Source: G965232465 sp965232465
GTDB lineage: Bacteria; Pseudomonadota; Alphaproteobacteria; JAQWUY01
Reading direction: 5' to 3'
Length of the DNA stretch: 64,000 nt
Assembly: GCA_965232465.1 (NCBI GenBank)
Contig: OZ246977.1
Span: 1,984,001 to 2,048,000, forward strand
The position numbers and the translations under genes are program-made. Below the pieces are notes generated by a model, which was not told the DNA's origin, did no database searches, and was given only the letters and a program-made list of their open reading frames with translations. Positions 30,501 through 39,566 of the stretch are shown piece after piece; position 1 is the first letter of the stretch; every line of letters begins with the position of its first letter.

Positions 30501-30727
30501 TCAATCAAATATAATTTGATTGACTACATGCGGTTGCAACCGCTTGCCACGCAGTGGCATTGTGGTGCAGAGCGGGGTGAGTGAGTGTTGTATTTTGTTG
30601 CACGAAGTGCAGGAAAATCAACATTATACCGAACGAGGGGCGTTAGCCCCTTAGACTCACCATATAACCAACAAAATAAAATGTGCAGTATAATTATGGT
30701 GAATCATTTTATACCGGATTGACTATA
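30498..30727 (+). repeat. Dispersed 230-bp repeat family A, copy 1
   Basis: It begins TAGTCAATCAAATATAATTT and ends CCGGATTGACTA, giving short terminal inverted repeats. Internal landmarks are a GGTTGCAACCGC palindrome, a GCCACGCAGTGGC hairpin, GGGGCGTTAGCCCC, and AACAAAATAAAATGTGCAGT. Copies at 43328, 60259 and 63338 share these landmarks in both orientations. It carries no reading frame and looks like a non-autonomous mobile element. Confidence 0.8.
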
Positions 30728-30802
30728 ATAGACAAAATGGTTTAAATATGGTATTATATAATTTAGGGAAAAAATAAATAACCCAAAATAGTCTAGAGTC
30801 AT

Positions 30803-30822
30803 GGGATTTATATACTTGACAG
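30803..30822 (+). repeat. Solo end of the 139-bp MITE-like element B
   Basis: GGGATTTATATACTTGACAG matches the terminal inverted repeat of element B, but no partner end lies within 200 bp. The remaining sequence to 31041 is AT-rich and I see no gene in it. Confidence 0.6.
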
Positions 30823-31041
30823 CACTTATTCTCAGTTATTTTATAAAAATCTATTTATGCCCTTTCTTTCTGCTCCGATGATAAGCTCTATGCTATTGTC
30901 TTTAATTTCTCTTTAAAATACCTTTTATCATACAAGGGGTATCCTAAATTTAATATGTGATACTGCTTATTGGTATAGCCTTTTTTCAAAAATTATGATA
31001 CTGTTAAATCATAATAAAATAATTTTTGCGGAACAAAATAT

Positions 31042-32280
31042 ATGAATATTGCAATCATTGGTACAGGGATTTCAGGATTGGGTATGGCGTACTTGCTGTC
31101 GCCTGTGTATGACATTACTGTATATGAAAAAAATGTGACTATTGGGGGGCATGGTCGTACCATCGACATTTCCATAAACGATACAAACATAGCCGTCGAC
31201 ACAGGATTTATTGTGTTTAACGATTGGAATTATCCCAATGTGATGGGATTATTTGACCTATTGCAAGTTCCCTATGTCAAAAGCAGCATGGCATTTGGTG
31301 CCAGTGTCGACAAGGGGTGGCTCGAATATGCATCGAAGGATATATTTGCCTTGCGTAACATGGTACGCCCTGCGTATTGGGGGATGTTAAGGGACATTAT
31401 TAAATTTAATAAATCGGCGGTAAAATACATCGAATCAGACCCGAAAATATCCTTGGGCAATTGCCTGAATGCCTTACGCATGGGGGATTGGTTTCGCAAG
31501 TATTATTTGCTCGCCATGGGGGCGGCGATTTGGAGCTGCCCCATACATACAATTTTACAATTTCCCGCCAGTACTTTTTTACACTTCTTTAAAAACCATG
31601 GATTGCTAAGTATCAACAACCGCCCCCAATGGTACACGGTACAAGGGGGCAGTCGGCAATACATTAAACGACTTATCGCCGGCTTTACAGACCGCATTAA
31701 ATGTAATTGTGGGGTTGTCACTGTTACCCACACAGGCGGTGGGTGGGCGGTAACCGACACACATGGCACCACAACCACTTATGACCAAGTGGTATTTGCC
31801 TGTCATGCACATGAAGTCCGCCAAATATTGGGCAATGCACATACCCCACCGCCCATACAAAATTTTACCTATCAACAAAATCATATTGTTGTCCACAGCG
31901 ATACGAGTTTTATGCCCCAACGGAAAAAATGTTGGGCAAGTTGGGTATATTTATCGGAAAATAAAGACGATACCAAGCCTGCTGTATCACTGAGCTATTG
32001 GATGAACAGCCTGCAACCACTTGCCACCGATACACCGATACTTGTTACCTTAAATCCAGCCCGCACCCCACGGGCGGATTTGATATACGATACACATACT
32101 TTTGCCCACCCCATATTTGATATTCCTGCGATTACCGCCCAGCCGCAAATTCCAAACATTCAAGGGCAAAACGGACTGTGGTTTTGTGGGGCGTATCAAC
32201 GATATGGATTCCACGAAGATGGATTGTTAAGTGCCGTAAAGGTGGCGGAAAAAATGGGGGTACCCATACCATGGAAATAA
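31042..32280 (+). CDS. FAD/NAD(P)-binding oxidoreductase (amine-oxidase fold)
   Basis: The 412-residue flavoprotein starts with the dinucleotide fold IAIIGTGISGLGMAYLLSP followed by YDITVYEKN and GGHGRTIDI, typical of the amine-oxidase/phytoene-desaturase superfamily, and ends with LWFCGAYQRYGFHEDGLLS, the C-terminal FAD-contact motif. It opens a seven-gene operon and its stop overlaps the DUF1365 start by 10 bp. Homologous clusters pair this oxidoreductase with DUF1365 and a CFA-synthase relative, which suggests desaturation or oxidation of membrane fatty acyl chains; the substrate is inferred, not shown. Confidence 0.88.
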   Translation: MNIAIIGTGISGLGMAYLLSPVYDITVYEKNVTIGGHGRTIDISINDTNIAVDTGFIVFNDWNYPNVMGLFDLLQVPYVKSSMAFGASVDKGWLEYASKDIFALRNMVRPAYWGMLRDIIKFNKSAVKYIESDPKISLGNCLNALRMGDWFRKYYLLAMGAAIWSCPIHTILQFPASTFLHFFKNHGLLSINNRPQWYTVQGGSRQYIKRLIAGFTDRIKCNCGVVTVTHTGGGWAVTDTHGTTTTYDQVVFACHAHEVRQILGNAHTPPPIQNFTYQQNHIVVHSDTSFMPQRKKCWASWVYLSENKDDTKPAVSLSYWMNSLQPLATDTPILVTLNPARTPRADLIYDTHTFAHPIFDIPAITAQPQIPNIQGQNGLWFCGAYQRYGFHEDGLLSAVKVAEKMGVPIPWK

Positions 32281-33056
32281 AACCAATTCCCCCATCCATT
32301 ATGTTCGGACATGTTATGCACAAACGCTTATTACCCAAAATAAATGGGTTTAAATATCGCATTTATTATATCATATTTCCCTTATCCGCTTTGCAAAACC
32401 CCAAATTTCCCTTGCCCTTAAACAGGCTGAGCTTACTAAGTTTTCATACCAAAGACCATGGCAATCGCCAAAAAAATATAGATTTGCAACACTGGGTACG
32501 GGATATACTTGCCACACACAATGTTACAAATGCAAATGGGGATATTGTGCTTATCACCTTGCCAAGGGTGTTGGGATATGTGTTTAATCCCGTCAGTTTT
32601 TGGCTGTGTTATGACACATCCCACACCATACGGGCGGTGTTGTGCGAAGTCAATAATACTTTTGGCGAAACCCATACATATTTATGTAGCCACCAAAATG
32701 GCGATACAATTACCGCAAATGATATATTTGAAGGCGACAAAGTGTTTCATGTATCCCCATTTTTAAAACGGGAAGGACATTACAGTTTTCGCTTTGACAT
32801 ATCCCATAAAAAATGTAATATATGGATACAGTATTTTAATGCAAATGGTGAAAAACAATTGATTACTGCCTTAAATGGAGCATTACAACCGATGCGGTTT
32901 CGCACCATTCAAAAAGCTTTTTGGACATATCCGCTGATGACCATAAAAGCGATAGTGCTTATTCATTGGCAAGCGGTAAAATTGGTGGCAAAGGGCATAA
33001 AATATATTCCCCGCCCCCGCCAAAAATCGCAAAAAACCAGTGTGACAAAAAAGTAA
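32271..33056 (+). CDS. DUF1365 family protein
   Basis: The 261-residue product starts at MEIKPIPPSIMFGHVMHKRL, overlapping the oxidoreductase stop; a start at residue 11 (32301) is also possible. DUF1365 hallmarks are GHVMHKRLLPKINGFKYRIYYI, LPRVLGYVFNPVSFWLCY, VLCEVNNTFGETHTYL and DKVFHVSPFLKREGHY. The family has no proven biochemistry that I can name with certainty but is nearly always next to a CFA-synthase-like gene. It likely acts in the same lipid modification. Confidence 0.88.
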   Translation: MEIKPIPPSIMFGHVMHKRLLPKINGFKYRIYYIIFPLSALQNPKFPLPLNRLSLLSFHTKDHGNRQKNIDLQHWVRDILATHNVTNANGDIVLITLPRVLGYVFNPVSFWLCYDTSHTIRAVLCEVNNTFGETHTYLCSHQNGDTITANDIFEGDKVFHVSPFLKREGHYSFRFDISHKKCNIWIQYFNANGEKQLITALNGALQPMRFRTIQKAFWTYPLMTIKAIVLIHWQAVKLVAKGIKYIPRPRQKSQKTSVTKK

Positions 33057-33086
33057 TATTATCATGTAAACAAAGGGTACCTTATT

Positions 33087-34253
33087 ATGTATAAAAAATT
33101 AGCAACTAACCACATATTAAAAAAACTAGACACTTTATCCCATGGGCAATTGACCCTGATAACCCCGGATGGCAAGACCCGTACATTTACCGGTCAAAAC
33201 GATGGAGATACGGCAACCTTGCATCTGCATAATTGGAATGTTCTGCCCAATCTTTTAAAACGGGGGGATATTGGCTTTGCCGAAGATTATCGTGCGGGCA
33301 AATGGAGTACGGATAATTTGGTGGGATTGATTACCTTAGGGTTGGTTAATCGTGCGGCACTTGATTCGATTATTACCGGCAAAAAATGGTTCCGTACGCT
33401 AGCAGCATTATCGTATTTATTACGCCTTAATACCTTACGGGGCAGTCGTAAAAACATCCATGCCCATTATGATTTAGGCAACAGTTTTTATGAATTATGG
33501 CTGGACAGCAGTATGACATATTCTTCTGGATTGTATAAAACGGATACAGACAGCCTCAGCACCGCCCAGTACAACAAATACAATCGTATTATACAAAACC
33601 TTAACAGACAATCGGGTAGCATACTGGAAATAGGCTGTGGCTGGGGCGGATTTGCAGAGCAGGCATTACAAAAAGGCGATTTTAATATCAAAGGTATCAC
33701 CTTATCCACAGAACAACTAGCATACAGCCAACATCGATTACAATCATACGAAAATGTAAACATAGCATTAGAAGATTATAGGACACAACAAGGAAAATTT
33801 GATTCCATCGTATCGATTGAAATGTTCGAAGCGGTCGGGGAAAAATTTTGGGGGATATACTTTCGCAAGGTACAATCGTTGTTACACAAAAATGGACGGG
33901 CTGTGATACAAGCAATTACCATAAACGACAATGATTTTCCCCGATATCGCAGGGGCGGTGATTTTATCCGCAGTTATATTTTCCCGGGCGGGATGTTGCC
34001 CAGCCCCACTTTGTTTAAACACCATGTACAACAAGCGGATTTAAAATGTGAAAATATCCATTGCTTTGGACAAGATTATGCCCGTACTTTATCCGCATGG
34101 TTGGACAATTTTGATAAACAACGGCAACGGATTTTGTCGATGGGATTTGATGAAGGCTTTATACGATTATGGCGGTTCTATTTGGCGGGCTGTATTGCGG
34201 GATTTAAAACAGAACGAACCGATGTTATGCAGGTGGATTTGGTACATGCGTAA
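33087..34253 (+). CDS. Cyclopropane-fatty-acyl-phospholipid synthase family methyltransferase
   Basis: The 388-residue enzyme uses SAM to modify unsaturated acyl chains of phospholipids. It has an N-terminal lipid-binding segment (residues 1-110), the junction NIHAHYDLGNSFYELWLDSSMTYSSG (a family signature), the SAM motif ILEIGCGWGGFAEQA and the catalytic-region SIEMFEAVGEKFW. FPGGMLPS is also conserved. Given its neighbours it may be a variant that methylates rather than cyclopropanates, so I assign no gene name. Its last 8 bp overlap the next gene. Confidence 0.92.
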   Translation: MYKKLATNHILKKLDTLSHGQLTLITPDGKTRTFTGQNDGDTATLHLHNWNVLPNLLKRGDIGFAEDYRAGKWSTDNLVGLITLGLVNRAALDSIITGKKWFRTLAALSYLLRLNTLRGSRKNIHAHYDLGNSFYELWLDSSMTYSSGLYKTDTDSLSTAQYNKYNRIIQNLNRQSGSILEIGCGWGGFAEQALQKGDFNIKGITLSTEQLAYSQHRLQSYENVNIALEDYRTQQGKFDSIVSIEMFEAVGEKFWGIYFRKVQSLLHKNGRAVIQAITINDNDFPRYRRGGDFIRSYIFPGGMLPSPTLFKHHVQQADLKCENIHCFGQDYARTLSAWLDNFDKQRQRILSMGFDEGFIRLWRFYLAGCIAGFKTERTDVMQVDLVHA

Positions 34254-34767
34254 ATTTTTCTTAACGATTATAATAGCATTATACATGGGATTCGCCCTGC
34301 CCATATATGCTGTCAATTTTATAAAACCATTTGTCCCCGCCCCCGAACAGGTGGGCAAAGGCACACTCAAATTTACCTTTATCAAAATTTATGATGCCCT
34401 GTTATATGCCCCAAATGGCGTATGGGACAACAATAAACCCTTTGCTCTGCAATTACAATATGCGGTGCCAATCAAAAGTAATCGTATTACCCAACAAACC
34501 ATTGCAGAAATCGAAAAACAAGGGGTTACAGACACACAAAAACTTGCCTTGTGGACGGAAAAATTGGCGGCTATATACCCCGATGTCCGTGATGGCATAT
34601 CGTTAACTGGGGTATATACCGCAACAGGGGACACAGTGTTTTTTAAAAACGACACCCCCATCGGCACCATACAAGATGCAGAATTTAGCCGATTGTTTTT
34701 TGACATATGGCTGGGACAAAATACCAGTGCCCCAAAATTACGCCGTGCTTTATTGGGGATACAATAA
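34246..34767 (+). CDS. Chalcone-isomerase-like periplasmic protein
   Basis: The 173-residue protein starts at MRKFFLTIIIALYMGFALPIYA, a clear signal peptide, overlapping the CFA-like stop. The mature part has the chalcone-isomerase-like fold pattern: VGKGTLKFTFIKIYDALLYAPNG, FALQLQYAVPIKSNRI, DGISLTGVYTATGDTVFFKND and FFDIWLGQNTSAPKLRRALLG. Bacterial members of this family do not act on chalcones. In this operon type they probably bind a fatty-acid-like ligand, which is inference from fold relatives. Confidence 0.82.
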   Translation: MRKFFLTIIIALYMGFALPIYAVNFIKPFVPAPEQVGKGTLKFTFIKIYDALLYAPNGVWDNNKPFALQLQYAVPIKSNRITQQTIAEIEKQGVTDTQKLALWTEKLAAIYPDVRDGISLTGVYTATGDTVFFKNDTPIGTIQDAEFSRLFFDIWLGQNTSAPKLRRALLGIQ

Positions 34768-36063
34768 ATGCAGGCAATATCTCGTATATCTTTGATACAA
34801 TATGGATTTATGGCGTTGCCGTTGGCATTTGCGGGGTTACCATTATATATCCATATGCCGGCATTATACACGGAAACATTTGCCGTCGACATTGGTATAC
34901 TGGGAATACTTTTATTGGGTATTCGTTTGTTTGATGCGGTGCAAGACCCATTTATTGGCTATGTATCGGATACCCACCCCCACCACCGTTTGCAAATCGT
35001 TATTGGCGGTATGGCTGTATTAACGCTGGGACTAGGCGGATTGTCCATAGGACCATTGTTATCGATTCCCCCACTAATATGGTTTGGGATATGTATGGTA
35101 TGTGCCACCAGTGGTTTTAGTATCGTCAGTATCAATATAAACACAATTGGCGGATTGTGGCATACGAATGCCACCGGATATACCCGTATTTCCGCATGGC
35201 GAGAAGCATTTGGCTTGGTGGGTTTAATATGTGCCTCGATATTGCCAACGCTGTTACAACAATATATATCTGTGCTGGATGCCTTTATGGTTAGCTTTAT
35301 TGTGTTTGTAATACTAAGCAGTATTGCCACAATAGGATATATACATATTATGAAAATAATATCCATATATAAAAAAAACAAAAATCCTCAAACAGATATA
35401 AAACGCCCCTTACTAAATATTACCCATATTTTTGACCATATTTTTGATCGGGGCAATCGAGTATTTTTTGGCATATGTTTACTGTCCTATCTGTCCGCTG
35501 GATTACCGGCGGTGCTGGTGTTATTTTTTATCGAATATTATTTGCAAGCCACCCCCTATACAGGAATATTTTTGTTATTATATTTTGTATCAGGGGCGAT
35601 GTTTATGGGGGCATGGATTCGCATTTCACAAAAATATGGGGCACTCACCACATGGCAAATCGCCATGATAGTATCGGTTGTTACCTTTTTTAGTGCCATA
35701 TTTTTACAAACTGGCGACATCGTGTTTTATGGTATAATTTGCGTAGCATCAGGCATAGCATTGGGGGCGGATATTGCTTTGCCCCCTGCAATTATTGCCA
35801 ATCGCATTAAAAATACCCACACCCAATCACATGCCACCCAATATTATGCAGTGTTGGCATTTTTATCCAAAATTGCCCTGGCACTGTCCGCAGGTGTAGC
35901 GTTTGTAATGCTGGATACAGCAGGATTTGAAACCACTGTGCCAATACCCACCACCGCCGCTGAAACCTTATTATGGTTATATGCGGGCATCCCGTGTGGA
36001 ATTCGCCTTATGGCTGTAATAGCCATATTTATCTTTAAAAAAATCGAGGGAAATTATGCATAA
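34768..36063 (+). CDS. MFS transporter, GPH-like (MFS_2)
   Basis: The 431-residue inner-membrane carrier has about 12 helices. The early motif RLFDAVQDPFIGYVSD is the D-x2-DP-x-x-G-x2-SD signature of the glycoside-pentoside-hexuronide cation symporter family. It starts directly after the stop of the previous gene and overlaps the next by 8 bp. In lipid-modification operons such carriers have been suggested to move lipids across the membrane; the cargo here is unknown. Confidence 0.88.
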   Translation: MQAISRISLIQYGFMALPLAFAGLPLYIHMPALYTETFAVDIGILGILLLGIRLFDAVQDPFIGYVSDTHPHHRLQIVIGGMAVLTLGLGGLSIGPLLSIPPLIWFGICMVCATSGFSIVSININTIGGLWHTNATGYTRISAWREAFGLVGLICASILPTLLQQYISVLDAFMVSFIVFVILSSIATIGYIHIMKIISIYKKNKNPQTDIKRPLLNITHIFDHIFDRGNRVFFGICLLSYLSAGLPAVLVLFFIEYYLQATPYTGIFLLLYFVSGAMFMGAWIRISQKYGALTTWQIAMIVSVVTFFSAIFLQTGDIVFYGIICVASGIALGADIALPPAIIANRIKNTHTQSHATQYYAVLAFLSKIALALSAGVAFVMLDTAGFETTVPIPTTAAETLLWLYAGIPCGIRLMAVIAIFIFKKIEGNYA

Positions 36064-36670
36064 CATATCTCAGAATACATTTAAAAATATCTGGAAAAAT
36101 ATCTGGAAAAATATTTGGAAAAAACAACGATTATATATCTGGAAAGGACTTAGCATTATGGGAATACTTACAATTTTAACAGGCTGTTTACGCAATGACA
36201 AGTTGGAAAATTACAACAATACACAGCCCCAATTTGACCTGCAACAATATTTTAATGGCAACATCAAAGCATGGGGGATTGTCCAAGATTATACGGGTAA
36301 AGTAACCCGTCGGTTTGATGTAAATTTGATCGGCACCTGGGATGGCAATACGGGGGTATTGGACGAAGTATTTGAATATTATGATGGCGAAACCCAAAAA
36401 CGCATTTGGACAATCACAAAAATCGACAACAAAAATTATACGGGTACAGCCGACGATATATTGGACAAAGCGATTGGAAAAGTATCCGGCAACGCCATGC
36501 GCTGGGCGTATCAAATGGATTTAAAGGTGGGCAATCGTACATATCGTATTACCTTTGACGATTGGATGTTTTTAATGAATGATGGTATCCTTATCAATCG
36601 ATCTTACCTAAAAAAGTTTGGCTTTACAGTGGGGGAGCTGACCCTGTTTATGCAAAAACAGGGTGGATAA
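36056..36670 (+). CDS. DUF3833 family lipoprotein
   Basis: The 204-residue product has a lipobox (LTILTGC, Cys at about 44) and the DUF3833 body: FDLQQYFNGNIKAWGIVQDYTGKV, FEYYDGETQKRIWTI and RTYRITFDDWMFLMNDGILINRS. It overlaps the MFS stop by 8 bp. The N-terminus is oddly long because of three copies of KNIW (residues 10-21). A shorter start at MGILTILTGCL (about 36158) would give a more normal signal peptide, so the annotated start is uncertain. Confidence 0.85.
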   Translation: MHNISQNTFKNIWKNIWKNIWKKQRLYIWKGLSIMGILTILTGCLRNDKLENYNNTQPQFDLQQYFNGNIKAWGIVQDYTGKVTRRFDVNLIGTWDGNTGVLDEVFEYYDGETQKRIWTITKIDNKNYTGTADDILDKAIGKVSGNAMRWAYQMDLKVGNRTYRITFDDWMFLMNDGILINRSYLKKFGFTVGELTLFMQKQGG

Positions 36671-36672
36671 CT

Positions 36673-37416
36673 ATGTATCAAGGAAAAAACATCTGGATTC
36701 TAGGTGCCAGCAGTGGTATCGGACGGGCATTGGCGATACGAATATCACATCAAGGGGCAAACTTGGTATTGTCCGCCCGTTCCGAAACCGCCTTACAACA
36801 GCTGAATGGGGAATTGGGCGGGCGACATCATGTGGTGGTGTGTGATGTGGGCGATCCACAATCGGTCACAACCGCCACCGCCACTGTACAAAAAATATTT
36901 GATACTCTTGATAGTGTGGTGGTGTTATCCGCCTTATATAGCCCCACCAGTTGCGACAATTTTAATATATCAGAAGTGGAAAACATCGTACAGGTCAATG
37001 TTATGGGGGCGTTTTATATGGTACATGCCACATTACCCATATTACAACGGCAAAACCATGGTCAACTGGCACTATGTGCCAGTGTGGCGGGATTTAAGGG
37101 GTTGCCCAACGGACAACCATACAGTGCCACCAAAGCGGCGGTGATTAACTTAGCAGAATCGGTCAAATCAGAAAATCCCACCCTTGATATTAAGGTTATA
37201 AACCCCGGTTTTGTCCGCACCCCTTTGACGGATAAAAATACATTTCAGATGCCGATGATTATATCCCCCGAACAGGCGGCGACCGCCCTTGCCAAAGGGT
37301 TACAATCAAAAAAATTTGAAATCCACTTTCCCAAAAAATTTACCCATATTATGAAGTGCATAAACCACTTGCCCTACGGGGTATATTTTAAGATAAGTAC
37401 CACATTAAAATCTTAA
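36673..37416 (+). CDS. SDR family oxidoreductase
   Basis: The 247-residue NAD(P)-dependent dehydrogenase has the Rossmann motif ILGASSGIGRALA, the NNAG-equivalent region, a serine in CASVAG and the catalytic YSATKAA. It follows the DUF3833 gene by 2 bp and closes the operon. No substrate can be named; its constant presence with CFA-like/DUF1365 genes points to lipid chemistry. Confidence 0.88.
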   Translation: MYQGKNIWILGASSGIGRALAIRISHQGANLVLSARSETALQQLNGELGGRHHVVVCDVGDPQSVTTATATVQKIFDTLDSVVVLSALYSPTSCDNFNISEVENIVQVNVMGAFYMVHATLPILQRQNHGQLALCASVAGFKGLPNGQPYSATKAAVINLAESVKSENPTLDIKVINPGFVRTPLTDKNTFQMPMIISPEQAATALAKGLQSKKFEIHFPKKFTHIMKCINHLPYGVYFKISTTLKS

Positions 37417-37418
37417 CT

Positions 37419-38615
37419 TTAAAACCCTATGTTTACCCCCAAATAAAGGGAAGTGGCTTTTTGTTTTCTGAAATCTGTGGTATTGCGTTCCCCAAACATA
37501 GTATTTATATCATATTGGTCGGCGGATATATAAACAGTTGCCGTATCGTTTATTGTTTGCGATACCTTTGAAGCCAGGGACAATCCCTTGCGATTGACAT
37601 TGTACACCGCCGATGCCCGTAAGGTGGTTGTGTCATTAAATGTGTGCATCGCCCCAATAGTGATTTCTGATTGTTTTTGCAAATTACCCTGTGCCACGGT
37701 TTCAAATGATACAGGCAGATATGTTTTGTTATTCAAAGTATACCCACTGTTTATTTTATAGCTGATACCATGGGTAAAGTACGCACTCACATCGGGCGAA
37801 CGCCAACCGCTTATGGTGGCTTGTTTTCTGACATATTGTTCCCCATTCAGCATTGCCCCCCACATACTGTATGTGGATGCACTCAGTGCTACACTCAGCA
37901 CCGATGCTTGTTTAATTGCATTCGGACTTACGCCGGTTGAATCGGCTATTTCCTGTATATCCCCCACCCCTTGTCTTGAAAAATAAAAGAAAGGTAATAT
38001 TTTTGACAATGTGTACGAAACCGTTGTCGATACAGGAACATTGGGTTCAGTATAGGCTTGTTCTGCCAAATTTTCCGCCCATTGGGAATCATTGGCAAAA
38101 CCACCCCCCGCCACCAATGCCAGCCCCTTATCGGTAAAGGTATGCGTACGGTTTGCCCCACTGCCTGTATAGGTAACATAAGGATTGCCATCTTTTAATT
38201 CATAAGCAAGGGTACTTTCGGGCGACCACAGATTATTCTGTGTCGGGTTAACCGGTTTAAATAATGTTTCCAAGAAAAATTTGGGGAAATTATAACTATA
38301 CTTAGGGATAAATGTATCTTCTACGCCCAAGGCGGTTTTACGGGTACCATGTCCAAATTCGTGTGCATTCCAAAACCATCCCCAAGATACCCAAAATGCC
38401 CCGACCCCCGCCAACAATCGATTGCCATTTTGCCCCTCAATGGCATTCCAAACTGTATCACCAAGGGTTACGCTGTTTTGTCCAAAATCCATAATGGCTT
38501 GGTTGGTAATGTGCGTATTATTAAATACAGCCGTGTTGACATTAAGGGTTTTTGTGTTGGCAAAACCCACTGTTGCCATCCCCAAACACATACCAGACAT
38601 GATATATTTATACAT
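37419..38615 (-). CDS. Secreted protein with HEFGH motif and barrel-like C-terminus, unknown
   Basis: The 398-residue protein has a signal peptide (cleaved near GFANT) and ends in LYLGVNIGF, a terminal-Phe signal typical of outer-membrane beta-barrels. The last 130 residues alternate strand-like segments (ISYKINSGYTLNNKTYLPVS, SEITIGAMHTF, TLRASAVYNVN). Residues 85-89 read HEFGH within FWNAHEFGHGTR, a zinc-metallopeptidase HExxH motif. I do not recognise the family. The gene is convergent with the lipid operon, with stops 2 bp apart. The SD upstream is GAGCAGGAGAT. A metal-dependent hydrolase at the outer membrane is a hypothesis. Confidence 0.75.
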   Translation of the reverse strand: MYKYIMSGMCLGMATVGFANTKTLNVNTAVFNNTHITNQAIMDFGQNSVTLGDTVWNAIEGQNGNRLLAGVGAFWVSWGWFWNAHEFGHGTRKTALGVEDTFIPKYSYNFPKFFLETLFKPVNPTQNNLWSPESTLAYELKDGNPYVTYTGSGANRTHTFTDKGLALVAGGGFANDSQWAENLAEQAYTEPNVPVSTTVSYTLSKILPFFYFSRQGVGDIQEIADSTGVSPNAIKQASVLSVALSASTYSMWGAMLNGEQYVRKQATISGWRSPDVSAYFTHGISYKINSGYTLNNKTYLPVSFETVAQGNLQKQSEITIGAMHTFNDTTTLRASAVYNVNRKGLSLASKVSQTINDTATVYISADQYDINTMFGERNTTDFRKQKATSLYLGVNIGF

Positions 38616-38664
38616 TTAAAATCTCCTGCTCATTAAAGTTATATTTCAATTTACAAAAATTTTA

Positions 38665-38803
38665 GGGATTTATATACTTGACTCCACAGGATTTGAATTA
38701 AGGCTATTTTTTGTTTTTATACATAAATGACATTGCTTTTTGTTGTGAAATCCCACCAAATTACATGCAAATATCGATTTATGGAGTCAAGTATATAAAT
38801 CCC
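38665..38803 (+). repeat. 139-bp MITE-like element B, copy 1
   Basis: The element starts GGGATTTATATACTTGACTC and ends with the exact reverse complement, a 22-bp perfect terminal inverted repeat. The 95-bp interior is non-coding. Base-by-base reading shows it is identical to the copies at 40907 (inverted) and 63584 (direct). No clear target duplication is visible. Confidence 0.92.
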
Positions 38804-39317
38804 ATATTTTTTGATGTATATAGGTATTAGTACTTACGATTAATCCGACTATGGCCGTTAGGCCATGCTTAAAAATTAATTAACGGATGGTGACTTATCA
38901 TAAGAATTATCGTTTCACTGCGACCAGTAAACTGTTCGAATGCCGCTAACGCACTATATTTACGCCACCACTCTGATAGTTATCATACATAAATTTTTTA
39001 TTTATACAACTCCTTTTTTAGCAACGGCGGCCGCTTGCGGCCGTCCCTACGCAATCCGCCGAGAAATCCGAACGCAATCCGAACGCAATCCGCCGAGAAA
39101 TTCGAAAAATCCGAACGCAATCCGCCGAAAATAATATTTTGTTTGCAAATATGAAAATGATATGTATAATAATAATGTATTTCATTTTTTTAAATGAATA
39201 TGTTGTTTTTCGGGGGGGGTGGTGCCCCCCCTTTTATTTTCGACCCCCCGCTTTTTGGCGGGGCGTTATGCCCTATTATGGGGGGTGGTGCCCCCCCTTT
39301 TATTTTCGACCCCCCGC
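38804..39317. repeat. Gene-free block of short direct and inverted repeats
   Basis: No convincing gene lies here. At 39028-39130 are a GCGGCCGCTTGCGGCCG palindrome and several copies of CGAACGCAATCCGCCGAGAA. At 39210-39317 a 40-bp unit (GGGGGGTGGTGCCCCCCCTT followed by TTATTTTCGACCCCCCG) occurs twice in direct orientation, separated by a hairpin GCTTTTTGGCGGGGC. These G/C runs contrast sharply with the AT-rich surroundings. Confidence 0.7.
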
Positions 39318-39488
39318 ACGGGTAACCGGTGCGTTTGGATACTCTGATACCCGTATTTTTTTGCCCATGAGTATCCCAATCGCACCGGGTAACCGGTGCG
39401 TTTGGATACTCTGATACCCGTATTGTTTTTGCCATGAGTATCCCAATCGCACCGGGTAACCGGTGCGTTTGGATACTCTGATACTATT
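39318..39488 (+). repeat. Tandem REP-like repeat C upstream of ankyrin gene 1
   Basis: A unit of about 76 bp containing the palindrome GCACCGGGTAACCGGTGC and the paired GGATACTCTGATACCCGTAT and GCCATGAGTATCC occurs just over two times in tandem. Single copies precede ankyrin gene 2 (40283-40368) and the ankyrin locus at the right edge (63824-63904, inverted). Confidence 0.85.
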
Positions 39489-39499
39489 AGGGATTTATA

Positions 39500-39528
39500 T
39501 TGACAAAGTGGGTTTGTTTGTGTATATT
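39500..39528 (+). promoter_or_regulatory. Strong sigma-70-type promoter of ankyrin gene 1
   Basis: TTGACA (39500-39505) and TATATT (39523-39528) are 17 bp apart, near consensus. The gene starts 38 bp downstream, with an ATAAGGAG ribosome site. Identical promoters precede ankyrin gene 2 and the truncated ankyrin gene at 63742. Confidence 0.85.
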
Positions 39529-39566
39529 GCTCTGAATAAAGTATCAATAAACATAAGGAGATTCAT

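Noticed and set aside
34048..34245. Longer start for the chalcone-isomerase-like protein
   Set aside because: It would overlap the CFA-like gene by 200 bp and bury the obvious signal peptide.
38349..38636. Plus-strand small frames inside the HEFGH protein gene
   Set aside because: They are shadows of the minus-strand gene, which has a signal peptide, ribosome site and coherent C-terminus.
39318..39488. CRISPR array
   Set aside because: The repeated units are contiguous, about 76 bp, with no unique spacers; this is a REP-like tandem repeat.
39139..39547. Short frames across the G/C-run and REP repeats (both strands)
   Set aside because: They are translations of the tandem repeats, with no ribosome sites and no protein-like composition.
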